Source: CBDIDH01 sp965277595
GTDB lineage: Bacteria; Planctomycetota; Planctomycetia; Isosphaerales; Isosphaeraceae
Length of the DNA stretch: 64,000 bases
Direction: 5' to 3'
Assembly (NCBI GenBank): GCA_965277595.1
Contig: CBDIDH010000002.1
Span: 3,782,001 to 3,846,000, forward strand
The position numbers were made by a program, and so were the translations under genes. The stretch's first letter is position 1. Every line of letters starts with the position of its first letter. The notes under the pieces were generated by a model. That model worked only from the letters and a program-made list of their open reading frames with translations. It did no database searches and was not told the DNA's origin. Shown here piece after piece: positions 46,794 through 52,655 of the stretch.

Positions 46794-47063
46794 TCAGGCG
46801 TCGCACGATGACGCGACCGATCTTTCCAGGATCGCCATTTTCTTCGCGGTCGCCTTGATTCCGCTCTCGGCGTCCTTGATGTCTTCCCGGTACGCCTTCG
46901 CCAATGCCTTGGCCTTCGCGGGCGTGATTCGTCCGGCACCTACACAGGCGAAGCACTGGATATCGATGACGAGCTTTGAGCCGCCCTCGATGTGATGGCC
47001 CTTGCCGCGGCATTCGGGGCAGGTGATGACGAGCGGGGTGTTCTTGGTTTTTGTCTTGGACAT
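46794..47063 (-). CDS. Small DnaJ-type zinc-ribbon protein (89 aa)
   Basis: Two CxxCxGxG units, CPECRGKGHHIEGG and CFACVGAGRI, are spaced as in a mini DnaJ-like zinc domain (residues ~15-45). A basic helix follows (KAKALAKAYREDIKDAESG, KMAILERSV). Such small proteins appear in phages without known role. The insert of the C5 methyltransferase and the 8985 gene show the same unit. Confidence 0.7.
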   Translation of the reverse strand: MSKTKTKNTPLVITCPECRGKGHHIEGGSKLVIDIQCFACVGAGRITPAKAKALAKAYREDIKDAESGIKATAKKMAILERSVASSCDA

Positions 47064-47100
47064 GAAACGGGTCCGGGGTTGTCGAGGGGAAAAGGGGAAT

Positions 47101-47121
47101 GCCCCGGACGAGAGCCGGGGC
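47101..47121 (-). terminator. Intrinsic-type terminator
   Basis: Stem GCCCCGG (47115-47121 read leftward) and CCGGGGC (47101-47107) with a seven-base loop, followed leftward by ATTCCCCTTTTCCCC. It lies six bases beyond the stop of 47128-47355 and before the start region of the next gene. Confidence 0.55.
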
Positions 47122-47127
47122 GCCCTG

Positions 47128-47355
47128 TCAAAACCGCATCAGCACCGGAAATCTTGTCACTTCCGGCGCCTCGGCGTTGCTGTCGCGGCGGACGATGGCG
47201 ACGACATACCCGCATAAGATGATCACGACGTCGTCCAGGGTTTCGCGATAATACTCGATCGCATGGGCGAGCGCGGGCTCGAAGTTTGAGGTGCCGAAGC
47301 CGAGGGTCGTCTCGTTGTCGATATCGAGATGCTGGTGAAGGTCAGCGAAGATCAC
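47128..47355 (-). CDS. Small hypothetical protein (75 aa)
   Basis: GTG start at 47355 with AAAGGAC seven bases upstream; a longer frame to 47430 adds little. The protein reads VIFADLHQHLDIDNETTLG, ALAHAIEYYRETLDDVVIIL, CGYVVAIVRRDS, with a beta-helix-beta pattern. No family is recognised. It is flanked by hairpin terminators, so it forms its own short transcript or a cluster cassette. Confidence 0.55.
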   Translation of the reverse strand: MIFADLHQHLDIDNETTLGFGTSNFEPALAHAIEYYRETLDDVVIILCGYVVAIVRRDSNAEAPEVTRFPVLMRF

Positions 47356-47382
47356 GGGCGGAGTCCTTTCCGGGAAGTGAGA

Positions 47383-47406
47383 GCCCCGGCCGTCCTTGGC
47401 GGGGGC
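47383..47406 (-). terminator. Terminator-like hairpin
   Basis: Stem GCCCCCGCC (read leftward, 47398-47406) and GGCCGGGGC (47383-47391) with one mismatch and a six-base loop. It lies just after the HNH gene (stop at 47430) in the leftward direction, where CTCTCACTTCCC follows. The same GC-hairpin family as the two downstream. Confidence 0.5.
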
Positions 47407-47429
47407 AATAAATCGGTTTTGCCGATGCA

Positions 47430-47873
47430 TTACCCCGCTTCGGCCGGGTAGTCCATGAATCCGAGCATTCTGTCAAGCTTCTTGCCGTGTTTCTTGCGGT
47501 GGAACTCGTAGTAGATTTCGCGCTGCTGACCAGATTCCGATCGGATCGCTTGCACGGCCTCAGACGCAGAGAGCTGATAACACGGTTTGAAATACCGCCT
47601 TAAATCGCCTTGGGCGCTAATCTTCCAAAGCGCGACCATTGCCCGTTCCGCAAGGAATGTCTTGTAAGACTTCGTCCCCTTCCGCGCGTTGCACTTCGGG
47701 CACGCCGTCACCAGGTTGTCCGGGACCGCCAAGCCGCCCTTGCTCTCGGGTATCTTGTGGTCGATCGTCGCGGCACCATCGGTCGAACCGCAGTAGTGAC
47801 AGGCGAACCCATCCCGCCGCCAGACCTCCCAACGGACGGCGGGCGGGATTGATTCCTTCGGGGTACGAGGCAT
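47430..47873 (-). CDS. HNH endonuclease (147 aa)
   Basis: A complete HNH motif: WEVWRRDGFACHYCGSTDGA (Cys25, Cys28), ATIDHKIPESKGG (Asp38-His39), then ACPKCNARKGTKS (Cys58, Cys61, Asn62). The two Cys pairs hold zinc, and His39 with the distal HNH His/Asn position makes the metal-dependent nuclease site. The C-terminal half is basic and helical. Phage HNH proteins act with terminase or as homing endonucleases; here it is far from terminase, in a leftward accessory island beside a Bro-N protein. Confidence 0.85.
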   Translation of the reverse strand: MPRTPKESIPPAVRWEVWRRDGFACHYCGSTDGAATIDHKIPESKGGLAVPDNLVTACPKCNARKGTKSYKTFLAERAMVALWKISAQGDLRRYFKPCYQLSASEAVQAIRSESGQQREIYYEFHRKKHGKKLDRMLGFMDYPAEAG

Positions 47874-47886
47874 AGGGTGGCTCCGT

Positions 47887-48762
47887 TCAGGCGACTGCTA
47901 GCGGGTTGTGGACAACATCGATGATCTTGCCCCGCTTGGGGTCGTCCTTGAGACCGATGTAATAGCCGGGGCCGAGCCTGGCCAGGTCTGCTCTTGCCAT
48001 TTCGCGGGCAATTTCCTCGATGACAACGATCTTGGCGGACATCGGCACGTTCGGGCCGAGTGCTCGGATTCGCTCGAAAACGATCGCCTTGATGTGAGCG
48101 TTGGCGACCAGCGGGAGATAGCCCATGCGGTCGAGCGGTGTCTCCCAGTATCGCTGCTCCAGTTTCTGACGAAGTCCCGGCGCGTCGGCATCGAACTGGC
48201 CGCGATAAATGGCGTTGTAGATTGCGATGAAATCGTTGGGGCAACAACCATCGTCGGCGAGTTCGCGGTTCGTCAGGCGGTTGTTGGCGAACTGATCACA
48301 GCGGGCAACGGCGGTCTCGGGGTTGATTTTGAGCCGCTTAGCCTCACGGTCAACTCGCTTGCCTCGAATGTCGTAGGTGCCGGTGCGGCGGATCTCGGGG
48401 AGGACGTCGTCAGTAATCCAGTCCTGAAATCGTTCGGCTTCCGGCCGATCGCTCCGCATCATGAGGCGATACAGTCCAGCCTCGTTAACGATCAGCATTC
48501 CCGGCTGAATTCCTGGGGTACCCTTTAAAGTGGTACCCCAGTGTTTTACACGCAAAAGACGCTTGGCATGCTCGGCGTCACGATAGCTAAGGATCTTGGC
48601 GAGGTCGCTGAGAATCCACCAGGGAAGCCCCTTGATCATGACCATCCTGACCATGATTCCGGTGAAATTCAGGGGGATGAGTCCTCGCTCGGATCTCTCG
48701 GGCTCCCCAATGGGGTCACCCCATAGGTCAAGCTGCGTGCTGCGTTTCAAGACCGACATCAT
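47887..48762 (-). CDS. Bro-N domain antirepressor-like protein (291 aa)
   Basis: Residues ~30-130 are a Bro-N domain: GIMVRMVMIKGLPWWILSDL, AKILSYRDAEHAKRLLRVKH, LIVNEAGLYRLMMRSDRPEA, ERFQDWITDDVLPEIRRTG. Bro-N proteins are phage antirepressors or DNA-binding regulators. The C-terminal ~150 residues (FIAIYNAIYRGQFDADAPG, PLVANAHIKAIVFERIRALG, EEIAREMARADLARLG) resemble the KilA/ANT-linked domains attached to Bro-N. ATG-ATG starts lie after GGAGACC. Together with the upstream RHH gene it may form a small regulatory module. Confidence 0.8.
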   Translation of the reverse strand: MMSVLKRSTQLDLWGDPIGEPERSERGLIPLNFTGIMVRMVMIKGLPWWILSDLAKILSYRDAEHAKRLLRVKHWGTTLKGTPGIQPGMLIVNEAGLYRLMMRSDRPEAERFQDWITDDVLPEIRRTGTYDIRGKRVDREAKRLKINPETAVARCDQFANNRLTNRELADDGCCPNDFIAIYNAIYRGQFDADAPGLRQKLEQRYWETPLDRMGYLPLVANAHIKAIVFERIRALGPNVPMSAKIVVIEEIAREMARADLARLGPGYYIGLKDDPKRGKIIDVVHNPLAVA

Positions 48763-48775
48763 GCGGGTCTCCGTA

Positions 48776-49024
48776 TCAAGGGATTCGTTCAGGAGCCGGA
48801 GTCATAAATCCGATCGCCTTTGCCCTGTCAGATGCCGCCCGATCGAGAAAGGCCGCGATCGTGACTCGATCGTGCTTGGCAGCGTCGGCAAGCCAATCAG
48901 CGTAGGCCGCCGAGACACGAATGCCGACGGTCCGGAACCCTGGCTCTTGCCGTTCCTTGTTCTTGGGCGATCGCCCCTTTGGTTGCTTCTTGGCCATCAG
49001 TGTCCCGGTCGTCCAATCCCCCAT
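48776..49024 (-). CDS. Ribbon-helix-helix regulator (82 aa)
   Basis: The core FRTVGIRVSAAYADWLADAA and KHDRVTIAAFLDRAASDRAK is a strand followed by two helices, the RHH/Arc-like DNA-binding fold, with a basic N-terminus (AKKQPKGRSPKNKERQ). GGAGATAACG before ATG 49024 supports the longer start; a shorter start at 48998 is possible. It is transcribed divergently from 49218 and the intergenic region carries GTACG palindromes that are probable operators. Confidence 0.7.
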   Translation of the reverse strand: MGDWTTGTLMAKKQPKGRSPKNKERQEPGFRTVGIRVSAAYADWLADAAKHDRVTIAAFLDRAASDRAKAIGFMTPAPERIP

Positions 49025-49040
49025 CGTTATCTCCGTGGTG

Positions 49041-49172
49041 ATTGTAGCCGACTGACGTACGGACGAAAGTCCCCTCCCATCATACTGTTATCGGCCGTAT
49101 GTACGCTAGACGTGATCCGCACAAAAATTATTTTGGAAAGGTGTTGACTCCGCCGTACGTACGCCGTACAGT
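49041..49172. promoter_or_regulatory. Divergent promoter with GTACG operators
   Basis: Rightward promoter: TTGACT (49144-49149), 17-base spacer, TACAGT (49167-49172). Inside the spacer is the palindrome CGTACGTACG (49154-49163). Leftward: -10 TACAAT at 49041-49046 (read leftward) with GTCCGTACGTCAG in its spacer. A third site, GCCGTATGTACGC, lies at 49094-49106. Sites in both spacers suggest one repressor, probably the RHH protein, shuts both promoters. Confidence 0.7.
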
Positions 49173-49217
49173 GTACCTGTCGAGACGAGCAACGACCCCA
49201 AACGACAGGATACGACC

Positions 49218-49412
49218 ATGACCCGCACCACCCGCAAGCCGACCTCCGCCGAGATCGTCCAGAGCATCAAGAACTTCCGCACCCAGATGAGCGAGGCCCC
49301 GGTGTTCACAGCCGCCCCGGTGGTCAAGCCGGTCGCGGTGATCCCCGCCTGTGTCTTCTCGATCGACGCCGAGAGCGCCCGGTTGTTCGCCTTGGTGAGG
49401 GCGGCGGGCTGA
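49218..49412 (+). CDS. Small hypothetical protein (64 aa)
   Basis: AGGATA lies just upstream of ATG 49218, 45 bases after the promoter's -10. Its sequence (MTRTTRKPTSAEIVQSIKNF, then Ala/Val-rich PVFTAAPVVKPVAVIPACVF) includes an N-terminal basic helix and a hydrophobic strand. The next hairpin may stop its transcript early, which would make it the main product of this regulated promoter. No family is recognised. Confidence 0.6.
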   Translation: MTRTTRKPTSAEIVQSIKNFRTQMSEAPVFTAAPVVKPVAVIPACVFSIDAESARLFALVRAAG

Positions 49413-49427
49413 GAGATGAAATGAAGA

Positions 49428-49459
49428 GGGCCGGTCAGCGGTGAGACGCTGATCGGCCC
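49428..49459 (+). terminator. Hairpin after the 64-aa gene
   Basis: Stem GGGCCGGTCAGCG (49428-49440) and CGCTGATCGGCCC (49447-49459), 13 pairs with one G-T wobble, loop of six. No T-tract. It could terminate or attenuate transcription from the promoter at 49144 before the downstream genes. Confidence 0.5.
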
Positions 49460-49502
49460 CGAGTGTCCCGACCCCAACCCTATCAAAAGTAGAGGCAAGA
49501 CA

Positions 49503-49754
49503 ATGGTTAGTGTACACCGGAAGTCCAAGTCCGTCCACTCTCTCCTCGGTTGCTCGCTCCCACGCCAGCCCCGCCCACGCTTCGGCGCGGGCATCTTGCC
49601 GACCCGCCCGTCGTACCGTGCTCCGTTCACGGCCTCGGACGAGGCATGGCTGATCGAGGACAACGCCCGCCGCGACGCCGAGAACCGCGACCTTGAACAA
49701 CGGGCCGCCGAAGCCCGGTTCATGGACGCCTTCGAGATGGGGGTGGCGCTGTGA
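49503..49754 (+). CDS. Small hypothetical protein (83 aa)
   Basis: AGAGGCAAGACA precedes ATG 49503. The N-terminus is basic and Pro-rich (KSKSVHSLLGCSLPRQPRPR); the second half is helical and acidic (DEAWLIEDNARRDAENRDLE, QRAAEARFMDAFEMG). It overlaps the next GTG start by four bases. No family is recognised. Confidence 0.6.
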   Translation: MVSVHRKSKSVHSLLGCSLPRQPRPRFGAGILPTRPSYRAPFTASDEAWLIEDNARRDAENRDLEQRAAEARFMDAFEMGVAL

Positions 49755-50407
49755 GCACCGCCAATCTCATTCACGACGACTACGCCGAGTTGATGGCCGC
49801 TGCCTCCGACCTCGGTCACCTGCCCGACGACGCCGAGTTCCAGGTCTGGCAAGAGGCGCAGATCCGGGGCTATTACCTGGACGAGTGCCCGGAACTGCCG
49901 GATTCGGACTTCTACACGCCCGACGACGTGTTCGAACCGTCAATCGAGGATCAACAGGAAGCCGCCATGATCCTCAACGACCCGTATGTCTCGATCGACG
50001 CCCGGATCGCCCAGATGCAACGGGAGGGCGATGACTACGAGCGGCGGTTCGGGCATTTGATCACCCCAGCAGCGGAAGGGGACCGTCCGAACCGCGACCG
50101 CGACCGGGCCGAGTTTCTGGACGTCTCTCGCGCCGTGTTCGGACGGCGCGCAACGAAGCTTCCGGCCGACCCGGAACGGTGCCGGGTCTTCTGCGAGGCG
50201 ATGCGGAACGCATGGGAAGAAGGTCAGAAGCCCGCCACATCGCAGCCGATCCTCTCTTACGAGGCGAGCGTCCGCGCCGTGGCGTCCGGCAACGCCCTCT
50301 GGATCATCCACGACCCGGAACAAGCGGGACTGTCAGGGCAGGACGCGGCGTCGATTCACGACCGGGTTGAGAGCGAGGCACGGACGGCGAAAGGGGGTGC
50401 CCTTTGA
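49751..50407 (+). CDS. Hypothetical acidic protein (218 aa)
   Basis: GTG start overlapping the upstream stop. Acidic and helical (DDYAELMAAASDLGHLPDD, PDSDFYTPDDVFEPSIEDQQ, RDRDRAEFLDVSRAVFGRRA) with a C-terminal beta region (NALWIIHDPEQAGLSGQD). No family is recognised. Overlap with the following TTG start (CTTTGACC) indicates coupling. Confidence 0.6.
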   Translation: MSTANLIHDDYAELMAAASDLGHLPDDAEFQVWQEAQIRGYYLDECPELPDSDFYTPDDVFEPSIEDQQEAAMILNDPYVSIDARIAQMQREGDDYERRFGHLITPAAEGDRPNRDRDRAEFLDVSRAVFGRRATKLPADPERCRVFCEAMRNAWEEGQKPATSQPILSYEASVRAVASGNALWIIHDPEQAGLSGQDAASIHDRVESEARTAKGGAL

Positions 50408-50763
50408 CCCCCGAATCCCGCAAGGTCATCAGGCGACGATCAGCGATGGCGGCGCGTGGCGAAGCCGACCCCCGATCATCTGAGGATCTACCGGGGACCG
50501 AAGACGTCGCGGCGAGGGAAAGGGGGCGCCGCATGACCACGACGGACAACCGGACGGAGGTTCACGGTTTCGATTATCATTACCTCGTCCATTCCGCCTG
50601 GCGCGACGCGCCGGGGATGGGCCCCCCGGCGATCACCCGCCGGTGCCGTCGGTGTGGGCTTGTTGAGATCGGGCGGCCGAACAACGGGGTCGATTTCGTG
50701 CCGTTGAACGCGGATTTCGTCGAGTCGTGCGATGCGGCCGAAGCGAAAGGCGGTGCCGCTTGA
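50404..50763 (+). CDS. Hypothetical Cys-containing protein (119 aa)
   Basis: TTG start overlapping the previous stop, preceded by AAAGGGGGTGCC. The same junction (AAAGGCGGTGCC ... TTGACC) precedes the next gene, which supports TTG here. An internal ATG at 50533 is an alternative. The folded part starts at about residue 50: VHGFDYHYLVHSAWRDAPG, RCRRCGLVEIGRPNN, VPLNADFVESC. A Cys pair (RCRRCG) suggests a small zinc site. Confidence 0.55.
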   Translation: MTPESRKVIRRRSAMAARGEADPRSSEDLPGTEDVAARERGRRMTTTDNRTEVHGFDYHYLVHSAWRDAPGMGPPAITRRCRRCGLVEIGRPNNGVDFVPLNADFVESCDAAEAKGGAA

Positions 50764-50987
50764 CCCCTCGCCAGCGCCTCGTCGGTCTCGTCAGTGCCGC
50801 CGCCGACCTCGCGGACAACGAGTCTTTCAGCCACGCGGCTTTCGTCCTGGGGCAGGTGGTCCTGGCGCTCATCGAGGGCCGGGACCAGGAACTCGCCGCG
50901 GCGCTCGCGGAGATCGACGACGCGACGGAGACGGAGGCAAAGGCGTTGAGCCTCGCGGAGTTGTTTCCGGGGGTGGGGCGGGGGTAA
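50760..50987 (+). CDS. Small helical protein (75 aa)
   Basis: TTG start overlapping the previous stop by four bases, preceded by AAAGGCGG. Helical throughout (RLVGLVSAAADLADNESFSH, AAFVLGQVVLALIEGRDQEL, AAALAEIDDATETEAKALSL). No family is recognised. It is the last gene of this rightward group. Confidence 0.55.
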   Translation: MTPRQRLVGLVSAAADLADNESFSHAAFVLGQVVLALIEGRDQELAAALAEIDDATETEAKALSLAELFPGVGRG

Positions 50988-51021
50988 GAATTCCCGGAAC
51001 GACCGCGAGGGGTTGGCGACC

Positions 51022-51891
51022 TCAAAAATAGACCCTGAGTACCACCTTCAGGAACTCGTCTTTCTTGCTGGCCAGCCCCTGACTCAGAGTCTTAAGGATC
51101 TCGGCGCCCTGGTCGTTACGCGGCTCAAACGTGAAGACCGCCTCTCGCCCCGCGACCTGGGCGCCGATCGAGACGGATTCGGCGAAGCGGGACAGAAAGT
51201 TCTCGTCCGCCACGGATTGACCCCGTAGCCCTGAACTGAGGCGAACCAGTGATACCTTCGTCGCGTGATCGGGAAACGCCTGGGCAATCTTTTCGTAACG
51301 CCGGGCCGCGTCCTCGTCCAGCGGACCTCGAAGCCGGAAGCTCTTCGCCGTCTTGTCAAGCAGGTTCTCGGCCGTGAGGATGAACTCAAAATTCCGGGCC
51401 CTTGGGTCGCGGATCGCCAGGATTTCCAGGTTCCTGTCGATCGCCGCAAGTCCATCCTCGACCGTCTTTGCCGTGATGACGGACCGGGGAAGCGCCGTTT
51501 CCATCCGGTCGATCTTGTCGATGGCCCTGTCGAGTTGCTTCCCCTGATGCCCGATCTCGGCGGCATGCGTGGCAAGGGCGGACGTCAGTTGATTGGCGGC
51601 GCCGACGAGCGTCACGATCAGACCGAGAGCGAAGACGATCAGGATGCCGCCGATCGATTTACCAACTGAAATCAAGGTATTTAACCTGGACTCGAACGTT
51701 GACAGGTTCTTGAACTGCGAGGCGATTTCCCGAGGATCGAGGTGCGACAGGGCGGTATCGATCCTGGTTCGAAAGACAAGGAATTCCGTGTGCCTTGCCT
51801 GAACTTCCTCTCTGTGGGTTTTAATCTCTTCGGCCATCGCCTTGACCTCTTTGATTAAGTCCTGACCCCACTCCGTTTTCGGCTCTCCCAT
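51022..51891 (-). CDS. Coiled-coil membrane protein of unknown function (289 aa)
   Basis: Start at 51891 (MGEPKTEWGQDLIKE) with AAGGG upstream. Coiled coil ~10-35, a transmembrane helix ~80-100 (IGGILIVFALGLIVTLVGAA), a second coil (EIGHQGKQLDRAIDKIDRME) and a C-terminal helical domain (ARRYEKIAQAFPDHATKVSL, EILKTLSQGLASKKDEFLKV). The layout is like small membrane sensors or anchors, not phage structural proteins. It is encoded opposite to the tail genes, with the next gene, so is probably an accessory gene. Confidence 0.6.
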   Translation of the reverse strand: MGEPKTEWGQDLIKEVKAMAEEIKTHREEVQARHTEFLVFRTRIDTALSHLDPREIASQFKNLSTFESRLNTLISVGKSIGGILIVFALGLIVTLVGAANQLTSALATHAAEIGHQGKQLDRAIDKIDRMETALPRSVITAKTVEDGLAAIDRNLEILAIRDPRARNFEFILTAENLLDKTAKSFRLRGPLDEDAARRYEKIAQAFPDHATKVSLVRLSSGLRGQSVADENFLSRFAESVSIGAQVAGREAVFTFEPRNDQGAEILKTLSQGLASKKDEFLKVVLRVYF

Positions 51892-52069
51892 GTCGCGGCC
51901 CTTCAACTTTACCTTGAACCAGATTCTCTCGCCTGCCTAAAGCTTCGCAAAAGCGGAATACTGCGTCCACACGCCTTTCCTGAAGACGACTGTCGCTGTT
52001 CCTGCCCGGAAGCACGAATCGACCGAGGGACGCGCGGCGAGGGCCGGGCGTCCTGGTCGGCGTTTAGAA

Positions 52070-52546
52070 TTAATGACCTTGCATCAACGCGGTAATGAAA
52101 ACCATCGCTATGGCGAGAATAATGACGGCTCCGGCGATAATAAACGGCAACAGCATGATGTAACGAATCGTATTGGTCGCGCCTTCGATCCTGACAAGCA
52201 AACGCAAGCCCTGATCCATCTTGCTCAGAACCTCCCTCTCAAACGGCGTCGATGAGTTCAAGACATTCTCGGCGGTCTTGAATCCAGACTCGGCGGGATC
52301 GCGACCCTTCAAATCACTGGCGATCGACGTCGCCGCGCGCTTGGCTCCGTTACGGACTCGCATCCATGCCGTGGGGGCGTCCGGTTCATCGGCTGCGGGT
52401 TCATCTGAGTCGATCATGATCGTCGGCATCACGAGAGTCGGGACCGCCATTCTCTGTCCGCACGCCGGACACTTCAGACTCTTGCCTGCGTGTTTGTCCG
52501 TGACGCTGTAAGCTTTCCCGCAATCGCAAACGACGTTAATCGCCAT
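52070..52546 (-). CDS. Planctomycete-type zinc-ribbon membrane protein (158 aa)
   Basis: The N-terminus, VVCDCGKAYSVTDKHAGKSL then KCPACGQRMAVPT, has two Cys pairs in a zinc ribbon typical of planctomycete 'GYF/zinc-ribbon' proteins (from memory). A variable middle and a C-terminal transmembrane helix follow (MLLPFIIAGAVIILAIAMVF). It is a host-like gene carried by the phage, a clue to the host lineage. It faces leftward with its neighbour at 51022. Confidence 0.7.
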   Translation of the reverse strand: MAINVVCDCGKAYSVTDKHAGKSLKCPACGQRMAVPTLVMPTIMIDSDEPAADEPDAPTAWMRVRNGAKRAATSIASDLKGRDPAESGFKTAENVLNSSTPFEREVLSKMDQGLRLLVRIEGATNTIRYIMLLPFIIAGAVIILAIAMVFITALMQGH

Positions 52547-52655
52547 GGCGCGGCACCTTCCCCGAAGTCACTGATCCCCGCCGCCATTACACCCGACCCG
52601 AGAAACCCCGGCAACCACCTCGTGGCAGCCGCGAGGGTCCAGGGGAGCGCAACCA

